From Limnohabitans sp. MORI2 (GTDB lineage: Bacteria; Pseudomonadota; Gammaproteobacteria; Burkholderiales; Burkholderiaceae_C): 64,000 nt of DNA. This document shows positions 29,121 through 39,087 of this stretch, piece after piece. The DNA lies in NCBI RefSeq assembly GCF_027925025.1, contig NZ_AP027058.1, forward strand, positions 2,542,001 through 2,606,000. Direction: 5' to 3'. Under the pieces are notes generated by a model. The model did not search any database, was not told the origin of the DNA, and saw nothing but the letters and a program-made list of their open reading frames with translations. Every line of letters starts with the position of its first letter. Positions within the stretch are counted from its first letter, which is position 1. A program made the position numbers and the translations under genes.

Positions 29121-29756
29121 TCATTCGCCACGCAAGAGGTTTGCAAGCTCCACCGCTGATTTGACATTCATCTTGTCAAACACACGGGCCCGATGCACTT
29201 CCACTGTGCGCACGCTGATGTCTAGCTGATCGGCAATGAGTTTGTTGGGCAACCCCTCGATCACCAAATGCATCACATCGCGTTCACGGTCCGTGAGGTC
29301 CGCCAAATTTTGTTGCAAGCTTTGTTTGCTGCGCATGCTTTTCAATGTTTGCGCTGACCGCACCAAGGCTTGCTCAATGCGATCGACCAGTGCATTGTCT
29401 GAAAATGGTTTTTCGCAAAAATCAAACGCGCCGCGTTTGACGGCATCGACCGCCGTGGGGACATCCGCATGTCCAGTTAAGAAAATCACTGGCAACACAT
29501 CCAACAAGCGACGCTCGATGAGTTGTTCAAACAAAGCCAAACCACTCATGCCTGGCATGCGCACATCCAACAACAAACACCCAGGTTGCATAGGCTGCCA
29601 CGGCATTGAACCTTGGCTAAGGAAGTCTGCAAACGCATCAGCACTGACAAACGATTGACTGGGCAAGCGACGTGAACGAAGCAGCCAAGCAAGCGCTTCG
29701 CGCACGCCCGCGTCGTCATCAACAATAAATACCAGTGCGTCTTCTGTAGGTTGCAT
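29121..29756 (-). CDS. FixJ/NarL-family response regulator
   Basis: A 211-residue two-domain transcription factor. The receiver domain has the acidic pocket in FIVDDDAG, the phosphorylation Asp64 in LLLDVRMPGMSG, and the Lys in CEKPF. The C-terminal LuxR-type helix-turn-helix reads LTDRERDVMHLVIEGLPNKLIADQLDIS in two parts (about 145-172). It lies 15 bases after the kinase gene, which is its likely partner, and its stop lies 8 bases from the preferred mltA start. Targets are unknown. Confidence 0.92.
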   Translation of the reverse strand: MQPTEDALVFIVDDDAGVREALAWLLRSRRLPSQSFVSADAFADFLSQGSMPWQPMQPGCLLLDVRMPGMSGLALFEQLIERRLLDVLPVIFLTGHADVPTAVDAVKRGAFDFCEKPFSDNALVDRIEQALVRSAQTLKSMRSKQSLQQNLADLTDRERDVMHLVIEGLPNKLIADQLDISVRTVEVHRARVFDKMNVKSAVELANLLRGE

Positions 29757-29771
29757 AAGTCCAGCCTTTGA

Positions 29772-31760
29772 TCACGATTGTGGCAGGGTAAAACCAAACA
29801 CGGTGCCTCGCGGAATATTGGGTTGGTGGCTTAAAAAGCCGCCGTGTTGTTCGACCACCGTGCGACACAAACTCAACCCTAAACCCATACCCTCTTGCTT
29901 GGTGGTGAAAAAGGGGGTGAAGAGTTTTTCGGCCACACCCTCTGGGATGCCATGGCCCAAATCGGCCACCAAAAACTCAATCCATCGGCTGCTGGCGTTG
30001 GACGCGGCACGGCGCACCGCGAGGGTGAGTACCTTATGGGGGGTGTCATCCGCCATGGCCTGCATGCCATTGCGCGCCAGATTAAGCAACACTTGTTCAA
30101 CCATGGTGCGGTCACACAAAACGGGTGGCAAATCGGCCGGGCAATTCACCACCACGCGCACGCCCAGTTTGCGTGCTTGCAAACTCACCAAAGGCATCAC
30201 GTCGTCTAGTAGTGCACGCGGTGTTACGGCCTCACGCGCTTGGTCTCGGCGGCGCACAAAGTCATGCACACTTTTAATGACTTTGCCTGCGCGTTCTGCT
30301 TGCTGCGCGATGCGTTGAATCGCCGTGCCCAAGGTTTCTGCGAGCTGCGGGTCTTTGTTGGCCGCATCCTCGAGCAAATTCATGCTCCCTGTGGCGTAAC
30401 TTGAGATCGCGGCAAGCGGCTGGTTCAATTCATGACTCAGCAACGAAGCCATTTCGCCAACGGTGGCCAAACGAGCGGTGGCTTGCAAACGCTCTTGGCT
30501 GGCACGCGAGACTTCTTCGACACGACGCTGCTCGCTGATGTCCAGCACAGCACCCATCCAACCCGTTTGCTCACCCAAGGCATTGATGAGTGGCGCCTCG
30601 AAAATCAACACCGGAAAACGTTCACCGTTTTTGCGCATGAACACCGACTCGGCACCTTCGCGTGGCGGGGCGTTGCCAGCCAAACGAAGCGCTTGGCGTT
30701 GACCGTACTCATCCACCATTTCGGGCGGCCAATACGGCGCTGGAATGCTTTGGCCAATCAGTTCTCTCGCCTCAAACCCTACCATCTCACAAAACGCGGG
30801 GTTCACATAGGTGATGCGACCTTGCTTGTCGCGCGCGCGCAATCCTGTGACCAACGAATCTTCCATGGCCTTGCGAAAAGCCAAGGCATCGGCCAGGTCC
30901 AATTCGACACGTTGGCGTCGACGCATGTCGCGCGCCAGCATCAGCAACACCGTCACCAAGGCAATGGCCATGGCGGTCACCAAGGCCGTGAGGACGTTCG
31001 GGAACAAATCGGGCGCACCCCGCCAGCTGTCCATTCGAAGAACCATGGTGTGACCAGGCAAGTCCAACAACTGCTTGGCCACGAACATGCGTGAACCACG
31101 ACGCGCGGTGCCATGCATCGCCAAGCGCGTGCCATCAGACTCCGTGAAAGACACCTCTTGGCTGCGCGTGAGTTGAGGCCCCACCATGTTGACCAATATT
31201 TCACTCAACGAATACGTGGCGATGGTGTAGCCCGTCAGCACCCCATCGGTGATCACTGGCAAACACAAATCCATGATTTCCAAACCCAAGCCATTGGACT
31301 GAGGCACGTAGGTGCTGGTGCCATAACCAGGGCCACTGTGTCGCCGTGCGACGCCGCACGCCTGCACGACTTCGGGCTGATTGGCCTCACGTCCATACCG
31401 GCTGAACACGGGCGCACGAAAAGGCGTGTCGATGCTTTTGATGACGCGTAAATTGATGTCGCGCAACTCTAGGCGTAACCACTCGCGGTGCTCACGCATC
31501 ATGGTGGGGGCTTCATGCTCCCACGGCGAGGCACTGCGGTCTGCGTATTGCAAGGCCTGCAAACTTTGTACGTTGCGCGTGAGGGCTGTGCGAATGTCGC
31601 TGACAGCGTCTGCCGCATCGCGCTCTAAACGGCTCTGCTCTTGCCCAACCTCATAGCGTCCCGCCAACCACACCAACGTACTGAGCATGGTGAGGACCAA
31701 TGCCATCAACAAGCCCCACAAGACCCAACGGCGAATTTGCGGAGCAGGGGCGAACCACAT
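29772..31760 (-). CDS. Membrane sensor histidine kinase with PAS domain (FixL/DctB-like)
   Basis: 662 residues: a membrane helix at residues 11-33, a periplasmic sensing region to about 255, a second helix (about 258-280), a PAS domain (about 300-415; DKQGRITYVNPAFCEMVGF), a HisKA domain with the phospho-acceptor His in SHELNQPLAAISS (about 440) and a HATPase domain with GMGLGLSLCRTVVEQHGG. ATG 31760 overlaps the yhdP stop by one base and has AAAGG upstream; an ATG-less extension to 31793 is not needed. The ligand is unknown. Confidence 0.9.
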   Translation of the reverse strand: MWFAPAPQIRRWVLWGLLMALVLTMLSTLVWLAGRYEVGQEQSRLERDAADAVSDIRTALTRNVQSLQALQYADRSASPWEHEAPTMMREHREWLRLELRDINLRVIKSIDTPFRAPVFSRYGREANQPEVVQACGVARRHSGPGYGTSTYVPQSNGLGLEIMDLCLPVITDGVLTGYTIATYSLSEILVNMVGPQLTRSQEVSFTESDGTRLAMHGTARRGSRMFVAKQLLDLPGHTMVLRMDSWRGAPDLFPNVLTALVTAMAIALVTVLLMLARDMRRRQRVELDLADALAFRKAMEDSLVTGLRARDKQGRITYVNPAFCEMVGFEARELIGQSIPAPYWPPEMVDEYGQRQALRLAGNAPPREGAESVFMRKNGERFPVLIFEAPLINALGEQTGWMGAVLDISEQRRVEEVSRASQERLQATARLATVGEMASLLSHELNQPLAAISSYATGSMNLLEDAANKDPQLAETLGTAIQRIAQQAERAGKVIKSVHDFVRRRDQAREAVTPRALLDDVMPLVSLQARKLGVRVVVNCPADLPPVLCDRTMVEQVLLNLARNGMQAMADDTPHKVLTLAVRRAASNASSRWIEFLVADLGHGIPEGVAEKLFTPFFTTKQEGMGLGLSLCRTVVEQHGGFLSHQPNIPRGTVFGFTLPQS

Positions 31761-34700
31761 CAGTCGACCTTTGTGACGCGAGGATCTGACCAAGTGCCAT
31801 CGACGTGGAACTCACTGGTCCCAGCGCGAATCAACGGCTTGCTCAACACCATTTGTGCCAAATAACTGGTCAAACCGATCAACGGGTTGATCGTGGCCAC
31901 GTAAAGCGAAGCCGTGCCGGCATTGATTTCGGGAACCACCACCACCTTAAGGTCTTGGGTCTCACGCACCAAATCTGCTCGACCCTCAATCAAGGCTCCC
32001 GCCACAACACCTTTCATTTGCAAGTTGTTGGTGGAGGCAATGCCTCGCTCGATGCGCAGATCGCCACGCACGAAATCAAACGCAAACCCATCGCTGAACA
32101 GGTCGCTGAAATCGAGTGTCAATCGGCGTGGCAACGCCTGCAAATTCAACACACCCAGTAGACGCGCAGCCCCTGGCTCGGTTTTAAGAAATTGCCCCTT
32201 GTCGATGGCCAGGCTCATCTTGCCGCTCATGCTCGCGTAATCCAGCGTGATGGGCGAACCTTGCCACGCCACTTCGCCTTCTAAGCGCCCTTCGCCATCA
32301 CGAATAGCACCAGGCGTTCCCAAACGAGTCAACAAATCACCGCTGTCACGAATGGCCAAAACAAAGCTCAACTGCGTGCGACGTGCGCGAGGGCCATCCG
32401 CCACCCAACTGCCATTGGCTGTGAAATTGGCCTCTGGCATTTGAAGGTTGAGTTTGTTCAAACGCCACTCGCGCGTGGCGTTGTTACCCCCACGATTGAC
32501 CGCTTCAATTTCCAAGCGACCGAGTTTTTTGCCGCGCAAAGTCAGATCCGTCACCACAATATCCAAGGTGGGAATGCTGCTGGGTTGATCGCTCAGCATG
32601 CGCTCCACATCAGGCACCGAGCTTGGCGGAATATTGAGGTACGCCAACCGCACAAAAAGCTGCGCAGGCACATTGCCATTGGGTGGACGCACTTCGGCTG
32701 AGCCGTTGAGTTCATCGGCCCCGATGTTCAATCGCCACAAGTCACCCTGGCGGGTGCCCCCGACCACCACTTTGTGAATCCAACGGTCTGACACTTTGAT
32801 TTGGCCGGCTTGCAAGGCAGCGAAGGTGGGCATGTAGTCTTGCGCGTCGTCGTCGAGCGCTTGCACGCCCACCAAGGGGCTGGCGTTGGTTTTGCGCTTG
32901 ATGGGTGATGTTCCGGTGAGTTGGGTCAATGCCGTGTTCCATGCGTCCATGTCCACTGTTGGCAATTGCAAATTCAACGTCACCGCGTTATCGCGCATAG
33001 GCACCGCATCAATGACGGACTGCCCCACCGCAATGCCGCCCCGCACCACGCGAGGGCGTGCCCCGCTGAGATCGCGGACATAGATCACAGACAGCAAACG
33101 ATCCAACGTCACCGTGATTTGATCGTGCAACACCTTTGACTTAGGCGCCAACGACTCTTTGGTCAGTTGCGAAGCAATGCGTAACGGCATTTTGGCGGCT
33201 GCCGCCTTGTTCAAAGGGGCGGGCAAGCCAAGTGCCATGCCATTGAGCTCACTGGTGATGACCAACTCTGGATGGCCCTGGCGCAACCCCAAGGTCGCGT
33301 TGTAGTTAGTTTTACCCGAGGCACGTTGTGCCAAGCGCGATGCAAAGCCCAGTTCACGGGCTTGGCGCAAACCCTCAGCGGTGAGCGTGCCATTGATTTT
33401 GAGTTGCAGCGCGGTTTGGCCTTCTTGCGCCACAAAAGACAAGCCCCCGTCCAAGGTGCTTTCTCCACCCAATAACTGCGCCTGCACACCTTTGAGCGTG
33501 AACCCTGTTTCGCTGAACTGCAACGTGCCCCGCGTGCGATTGAGTACGGGCGTGCCGGGTATCACTTGCAACGCGTTGTCTGAAAAATCCACCGAGCCTT
33601 GCACTTGTGTTTGGTTCAATTGTTGGATCGGCAATGTCAAGGCGAGCTTGTAGGCAGCATCTCCGCTGGCTTGGCTTTTGTTCAACACGGCGCCTGTCAA
33701 CTCGTTCAAGGCAGTTTTGGTCACCGTGTCGAGCACTTGTTGCAAAGGCCCGCGTGCTTCGCCTGTGACGCTCACCACGGTTTGCGTCAAATCAGGGATG
33801 TGCGCTTGCACTTTTTGCCAAACCACATCGGGGGCACCGACCAGTTGGGTGCGGCCCTTGAAATGCATCGAACGGCGATCAAACACCAGCTCACCATTGA
33901 CCTTGGTCAGTGCTGGCCAAACAGATGCCGTCTTGGTTTTAGCGGGTTCGCTGGGGACATAGGCATAGTGCCCATCCACCACTTGCGCCACCACGCGGAA
34001 ATCTCCTTGTTTGGCGTTGTCAAACGGCATGTCCTCTAAACGGCCTCGCAAGCGCAAGCTGGCTTGACTTGCTTCGCCTGCTTTCACGGCTTGCTGTACA
34101 TACAAACGCACATCTGCAGGCAATGTGTTGGGCAGGTAGCGATGCACATGCGCCAACTTGGCGCGTCCCAATGACGCAGTCAAGTCCAACACGCCGGGTA
34201 AACGCGCAGACCCTTCGCCCGTTTTCCAACTGCCGTTGAATTCGCCGCTCACATCGTCATTCACCACGCGACCTTGGTTGAACTGAACCGCCACATCGTC
34301 GCCCTTGGTTTGCCAAGCCAATTGCGCAGAAGCCTCATGCAGGGCAATGCGAGGCTCATCCAAGCCCCATGGCAATGTCAAACTGCCTTGGTGGATATTC
34401 ACATGTGCTTTGCCGCCTTTTTGGGTCACATCAAATTCGACTTGCGCCGACTGCACACCCGGCATCTGCGCCAGCCAACCTTCTGTCGATGTATCGCGCT
34501 CAAGACTGAGGCCGCGCACTTGCCCCTTGGCTGTGAAATGCAAGGGCTGGTTGTCCATTTTTTTCCAAGTCGCTTTGAGCTGGTTGACTTGACCCTGCGG
34601 TTGCATGCGGACCAAAAGCGCTCGCCAATCTTCGGGCAAAGGCAAGCGCTGGCTGATTTGATTCAATGCATCTAAGTCCAAGCGGTCAGCGTGAAAGGTG

Positions 34701-35812
34701 CCAGATGCCAAGGTGTCCGCCGCCCAACTCACGCGCACCACGCCACCAGGCCAGTGCTCGCCTTCTTGGGTATCAAATACCAAATCGTGGCTACTGAGCT
34801 CGATCTCACCACCCGCCGACTGCATGGCAACGCGTCCGTGCACATGTCGCAAGCTCAGAGGCTGCAAATTGGCACCTAGACGTGCATCCACGGCATCGAG
34901 CGCTACATCAGCCGTCAACCCATTGAACTCGCCTTTTTGCACATCCGCCCACAGGCGCACAGCACCCCGACCTTCTTGCAATGACAGACCCTTGTCCATC
35001 GCCACCCATTGGCGCAAGCTGGCAAGGCTCACGTAGGGCAGATGGACAAACATTTCGCCTGACCACTTGCTCAAGTCTCCTGCAGCCTGCCAAGGGAGTT
35101 GAAAAAATTTGCCTTGCACCGACACACGCTGACCCAATGCGATGGGAGGCGTGACGTCGGCACGCAACTCATGCCTGAACCATTCGTTTTGAATCGAGAC
35201 ATCTACCCCTTGCAGCGTTAACTCTGTTGCAGTCGCTTGCATGACCGCACTGCGATGCTCATCGCGCCAATGCAAGACGCCGCCGCGCACCACCCATTGC
35301 GGCTGAGAGAAGAACCAGTCGGCGCCACCACCTTCGCCACCCACTTGCGTGTCTAAGCCCGCCACCCACACATGGCCATTGGCATCGCGACGAATTTCCA
35401 ACTCTGGCTGGTCAACCGCCAATTGCTCAAATCGTCCACGCAACACGGACAAGGGCGATACCGCAGCCATCACGCGAGGCAAGCGCAAAGCTTCACGCCC
35501 CTCTTTGTCAAACAAGCGAATGTCCTGCAGCTCGAGCCACGGCACCCACCAACCCCCTTGGACGTTGACGGCACCCAGCTCAACCTTTAAACCCAGAGCA
35601 CGTGTGGCTTGCTGCTGCAACGTCTCGCGGTAGTCCCCAATTCGCGGCACAATGAAAACGTGCAGGGCACTCCAAGCCATGAGCACCACAAACCATGCCA
35701 CGACCAGCAAGCCCAGCATCCATTCGAGCGCACGTCGCCAACCCGACTTGTGGGCCAAGTCAAGCAATGGGTCGTAGGAGCTTGGGTTCACTGAATCAGA
35801 CAAATGTTTCAC
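31760..35812 (-). CDS. yhdP: YhdP family AsmA-like protein
   Basis: Very large envelope protein (about 1350 aa) with a single N-terminal membrane helix (MLGLLVVAWFVVLMAW...) followed by a repetitive beta-rich region (DUF3971, AsmA-like C-terminus). E. coli YhdP, TamB and YdbH form bridge-like structures that move phospholipids to the outer membrane. The exact start is uncertain: GTG 35812 (VKHLSDSV) leaves the shortest overlap with the divergent glnE, while the frame is open to 35917. Its TGA overlaps the kinase start by one base, so both are likely co-transcribed. Confidence 0.9.
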   Translation of the reverse strand: MKHLSDSVNPSSYDPLLDLAHKSGWRRALEWMLGLLVVAWFVVLMAWSALHVFIVPRIGDYRETLQQQATRALGLKVELGAVNVQGGWWVPWLELQDIRLFDKEGREALRLPRVMAAVSPLSVLRGRFEQLAVDQPELEIRRDANGHVWVAGLDTQVGGEGGGADWFFSQPQWVVRGGVLHWRDEHRSAVMQATATELTLQGVDVSIQNEWFRHELRADVTPPIALGQRVSVQGKFFQLPWQAAGDLSKWSGEMFVHLPYVSLASLRQWVAMDKGLSLQEGRGAVRLWADVQKGEFNGLTADVALDAVDARLGANLQPLSLRHVHGRVAMQSAGGEIELSSHDLVFDTQEGEHWPGGVVRVSWAADTLASGTFHADRLDLDALNQISQRLPLPEDWRALLVRMQPQGQVNQLKATWKKMDNQPLHFTAKGQVRGLSLERDTSTEGWLAQMPGVQSAQVEFDVTQKGGKAHVNIHQGSLTLPWGLDEPRIALHEASAQLAWQTKGDDVAVQFNQGRVVNDDVSGEFNGSWKTGEGSARLPGVLDLTASLGRAKLAHVHRYLPNTLPADVRLYVQQAVKAGEASQASLRLRGRLEDMPFDNAKQGDFRVVAQVVDGHYAYVPSEPAKTKTASVWPALTKVNGELVFDRRSMHFKGRTQLVGAPDVVWQKVQAHIPDLTQTVVSVTGEARGPLQQVLDTVTKTALNELTGAVLNKSQASGDAAYKLALTLPIQQLNQTQVQGSVDFSDNALQVIPGTPVLNRTRGTLQFSETGFTLKGVQAQLLGGESTLDGGLSFVAQEGQTALQLKINGTLTAEGLRQARELGFASRLAQRASGKTNYNATLGLRQGHPELVITSELNGMALGLPAPLNKAAAAKMPLRIASQLTKESLAPKSKVLHDQITVTLDRLLSVIYVRDLSGARPRVVRGGIAVGQSVIDAVPMRDNAVTLNLQLPTVDMDAWNTALTQLTGTSPIKRKTNASPLVGVQALDDDAQDYMPTFAALQAGQIKVSDRWIHKVVVGGTRQGDLWRLNIGADELNGSAEVRPPNGNVPAQLFVRLAYLNIPPSSVPDVERMLSDQPSSIPTLDIVVTDLTLRGKKLGRLEIEAVNRGGNNATREWRLNKLNLQMPEANFTANGSWVADGPRARRTQLSFVLAIRDSGDLLTRLGTPGAIRDGEGRLEGEVAWQGSPITLDYASMSGKMSLAIDKGQFLKTEPGAARLLGVLNLQALPRRLTLDFSDLFSDGFAFDFVRGDLRIERGIASTNNLQMKGVVAGALIEGRADLVRETQDLKVVVVPEINAGTASLYVATINPLIGLTSYLAQMVLSKPLIRAGTSEFHVDGTWSDPRVTKVD

Positions 35813-35824
35813 AGCGCTAGCAAT

Positions 35825-38542
35825 ATGACTGGAATTATCCCCTCCCCCATGCAAGATTTGAGTGCCCATTCGCGCTTCGTGCAACGTTTGCGTCGCCGCT
35901 ACGCGAATGAGCTGCATCTGCTAGCGGAGGGAGCACCCGTTTTGGCCACGATGCAGGCTTGTTTTGAGGCTTTGCGTCAAACCCACAACTGCAGCAACGC
36001 CTTGCGCATCTTGCGCCAGTTGGTGATGGAACGCTTGGTGGTGCTGGACTGCAACCATCGCACGGACTTAGATGTCATTACCCGCGCCGTGACTGAGCTG
36101 GGTGAGTTCACACTGGACGCAGCCTTCAAAGATGCCCAAGCCCAGCTAGACGCGAGCTATGGCATGCCCACCACGCCCAACGGCGAACGTGCCACCCTGT
36201 GGATCATTGGCATGGGCAAATTTGGCGCGCGTGAGCTGAATGTATCGAGCGACATCGACCTGATTTATGTGTATGACGAAGACGGCGAAACCACAGGTTT
36301 GCCAGATGGCCGAGGCCGCATCAGCAACCACGATTACTTTGCTCGCGCCGTCAAACTGATTTATGCCTTGATTGGCGACACCACGGAGCACGGTTTTGTG
36401 TTTCGTATGGACTTAGCCTTGCGTCCCAATGGCAATTCAGGCCCAAGCGTGGTGTCACGGCAAGCCTTGGAAGAATATTTCTTGGTACAAGGTCGCGAAT
36501 GGGAGCGCTTTGCTTGGCTCAAAAGCCGTGTGGTCGCCCCCTTCAGCGCACAAGCCAATGCGCATGAGTTGCGTGACACGGTGTTGCCGTTTGTGTTCCG
36601 CCGCTACTTGGACTACAGCGTCTTTGAGTCGCTGCGGGGTCTGCACCAACAAATTCGTAACCACTCAGCCAAGCAAAGCGCTGGACGCCCTGAACGCGCG
36701 AACGATGTGAAGCTCTCGCGTGGCGGCATTCGTGAGATTGAATTCACAGTGCAACTGCTGCAAGTGGTGCGCGGTGGTCATTTCCCTGAGTTGCGCACGC
36801 GCCCTACCTTAGGCGCTTTGCAACGGGTGAGCCAAGCCAACTTGATGCCAGCTGCCACCGCCGAGGCGCTGACAAAAGCTTATGTGTTTTTGCGACAAGT
36901 CGAACACCGCATTCAGTACTTGGACGACCAACAAACCCATGTGCTCCCCACCAACGACGATGACTTGAATTGGATGGCACTCACGCTAGGTTTTGGCGAC
37001 ACCAGCGACTTTTTGGCACAACTCGACGCCCATCGTGAATTGGTGGCACAAGAGTTTGACCGTTTGCTGGGACTGGGCGAGAAAACAGAGGCCAAAGCCA
37101 ACGGCGAATGCAAAGGCTGCACACCCAAGAACGACTATGTGGATTTGGCTTCCTTGCTGCCTGATTTGAACGAGCGCTTGCGCGAGCGCGTGGCGCATTG
37201 GTCGGAGCAGCCGCGCATTCGGGCCTTGCGTGATGACGGTGTGCAACGCTTGCTCAAGTTGTTGCAACGCACCAATGCGTGGATTGATGACGGCCGCGTG
37301 AGCGAGGAAGCCGCAGTGCGTTGGAGTGACTGGATGGAGCCATTGCTTCGCCGCGAAAGCTATTTGGCTTTGCTGATAGAGCGGCCTCGTGTGCACGAAC
37401 AACTCATGCGTTTGCTTGGGCTGGCACGCTGGCCCGCTAAATATTTACAGCAGCACCCTGGCGTGATTGATGAACTCGCAGGCGAAGCCTTGCTGGCCGA
37501 GCGCTTTGTGCCAGCGGAGTTTGAAGAAGAGCTAGAGCGTCGTTTGGCATCCCTGCAATCCACTGGACAAGCCGATGAAGAAACGTTGCTCAATCTGCTA
37601 CGCCGTGCACACCACGCCGAAGTGTTCCGTACCCTGGCGCGAGACGTGGAAGGTCGCATCAGCGTCGAACAAGTAGCGGATGACTTGAGCGCCTTGGCTG
37701 ACAGCGTGCTCAAAGTCACCAGCCGCTGGGTGTGGCAAAACTTCAAACAACGCCACCGTGATGAGCCCTTGTTTGCCATCCTCGCCTACGGCAAATTAGG
37801 CGGCAAAGAGCTGGGCTACGGCAGCGACTTGGACATTGTGTTTGTTTACGAAGACTCGCATGAACGCGCAGGCGAAATTTATGCAGCCTATGTGCGCAAA
37901 CTCATCAACTGGTTGACGGTGAAAACCGGTGATGGCGATTTGTACGAAATCGACACCGCCTTACGACCCAACGGCAACTCGGGCCTCTTGGTGTCGACGT
38001 TTGACGCTTATGCTGACTACCAATGTCAGCGTGGCGAGAACACCGCGTGGACGTGGGAACACCAAGCCATGACACGCGCCCGTTTTTGCTTGGGCTCCGC
38101 CGAGTTGCAAGTCCACTTTGATGCAGTGCGTGCAAATGTCATCAACGCCAGGCGCGACCAAACGGCTCTGCGTCAAGAGATTGTGGCTATGCGCGACAAA
38201 CTCCGCGCTGCCCACAGCGTCAAGCCCGAGTTGTTTGACGTCAAACACAGCGCAGGCGGCATGGTCGATGTGGAGTTTGCGGTGCAATACTTGGTGTTGG
38301 CACACGCCCAACAACACCCCAGTTTGTTGGCCAACGTGGGCAATATCGCTTTGTTGCTCAGCGCCGAAAAAGCGGGCTTGCTACCTGCGGGAGTAGGTGA
38401 AGCTGCAGGCAGTGCGTACCGTGAGTTACGAAGAATTCAACACCGCGCACGCTTGGACGAGCAACCTACACAAGTCCCAGCGGTGAATCTAACGAAAGAA
38501 GCAAGCGCCATTCAGGCGCTGTGGCATGCGGTGTTTGGCTGA
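35825..38542 (+). CDS. glnE: Bifunctional glutamine synthetase adenylyltransferase/deadenylylase
   Basis: Controls glutamine synthetase activity by adding or removing AMP in response to the PII signal. Two nucleotidyltransferase domains each show the GSD/GxGxxG pattern: GMGKFGARELNVSSDIDLIY (N-terminal, deadenylylase) and AYGKLGGKELGYGSDLDIVF (C-terminal, adenylylase). Length about 905 aa, slightly shorter than E. coli. The start is not certain: ATG codons at 35804, 35825 and 35849 are possible and none has a good ribosome site. Divergent from yhdP, convergent with the heptose gene, stop codons abutting. Confidence 0.95.
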   Translation: MTGIIPSPMQDLSAHSRFVQRLRRRYANELHLLAEGAPVLATMQACFEALRQTHNCSNALRILRQLVMERLVVLDCNHRTDLDVITRAVTELGEFTLDAAFKDAQAQLDASYGMPTTPNGERATLWIIGMGKFGARELNVSSDIDLIYVYDEDGETTGLPDGRGRISNHDYFARAVKLIYALIGDTTEHGFVFRMDLALRPNGNSGPSVVSRQALEEYFLVQGREWERFAWLKSRVVAPFSAQANAHELRDTVLPFVFRRYLDYSVFESLRGLHQQIRNHSAKQSAGRPERANDVKLSRGGIREIEFTVQLLQVVRGGHFPELRTRPTLGALQRVSQANLMPAATAEALTKAYVFLRQVEHRIQYLDDQQTHVLPTNDDDLNWMALTLGFGDTSDFLAQLDAHRELVAQEFDRLLGLGEKTEAKANGECKGCTPKNDYVDLASLLPDLNERLRERVAHWSEQPRIRALRDDGVQRLLKLLQRTNAWIDDGRVSEEAAVRWSDWMEPLLRRESYLALLIERPRVHEQLMRLLGLARWPAKYLQQHPGVIDELAGEALLAERFVPAEFEEELERRLASLQSTGQADEETLLNLLRRAHHAEVFRTLARDVEGRISVEQVADDLSALADSVLKVTSRWVWQNFKQRHRDEPLFAILAYGKLGGKELGYGSDLDIVFVYEDSHERAGEIYAAYVRKLINWLTVKTGDGDLYEIDTALRPNGNSGLLVSTFDAYADYQCQRGENTAWTWEHQAMTRARFCLGSAELQVHFDAVRANVINARRDQTALRQEIVAMRDKLRAAHSVKPELFDVKHSAGGMVDVEFAVQYLVLAHAQQHPSLLANVGNIALLLSAEKAGLLPAGVGEAAGSAYRELRRIQHRARLDEQPTQVPAVNLTKEASAIQALWHAVFG

Positions 38543-39046
38543 TCAGCCTTGACGAATTTTCTTCACCAACGCCGTGGTGGAGTAGCCATCGACAAATGGG
38601 ATCGCTTGGGCACGCCCGCCATAGCTTTCGACCACTTGGGTTTCGGCGAGTTTGTGCATGTCGTAGTCGCCGCCCTTGACCAACACATCGGGCCGCAGCT
38701 CGGTGATGAGTTCCAGGGGTGTGTCTTCGTCAAACCATGTGACCAAGCTGACCGACTCCAAAGCCGCCATCAATGCGGCGCGGTCAAGCTCATTGTTCAA
38801 AGGGCGATCTGGGCCTTTGCCCAAACGGCGCGCGGAAGCATCGCTGTTGAGGGCCACCACCAAGCTGCCCCCTAAGCTGCGGGCTTGTGCCAAGTACGAG
38901 GCGTGACCGCGGTGGAGTACATCAAATACGCCATTGGTAAACACCACTGGGCCATTGGCTCGCAATGCTGCCATGCGTTGCACCGCCTCTTGACGCGAAG
39001 CCAGTTTGGACAGAAAAGCAGGAGGTGAAAAAGTAGAGTCGCTCAT
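38543..39046 (-). CDS. hldC: D-glycero-beta-D-manno-heptose 1-phosphate adenylyltransferase
   Basis: Activates heptose 1-phosphate to ADP-heptose for the lipopolysaccharide inner core. The single cytidylyltransferase-like domain (167 aa) has VVFTNGVFDVLHRGH (HxGH motif at the end) and VALNSDASARRLGKG. The kinase half (HldE N-domain) is not fused, so this is the split form called RfaE2/HldC. It lies 41 bases downstream of the MerR regulator gene on the same strand. In E. coli the two domains are joined as HldE. Confidence 0.93.
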   Translation of the reverse strand: MSDSTFSPPAFLSKLASRQEAVQRMAALRANGPVVFTNGVFDVLHRGHASYLAQARSLGGSLVVALNSDASARRLGKGPDRPLNNELDRAALMAALESVSLVTWFDEDTPLELITELRPDVLVKGGDYDMHKLAETQVVESYGGRAQAIPFVDGYSTTALVKKIRQG

Positions 39047-39087
39047 GGTGGTGCCATTCTAGGTGGGCCACACCGCGACTCAGCCGA

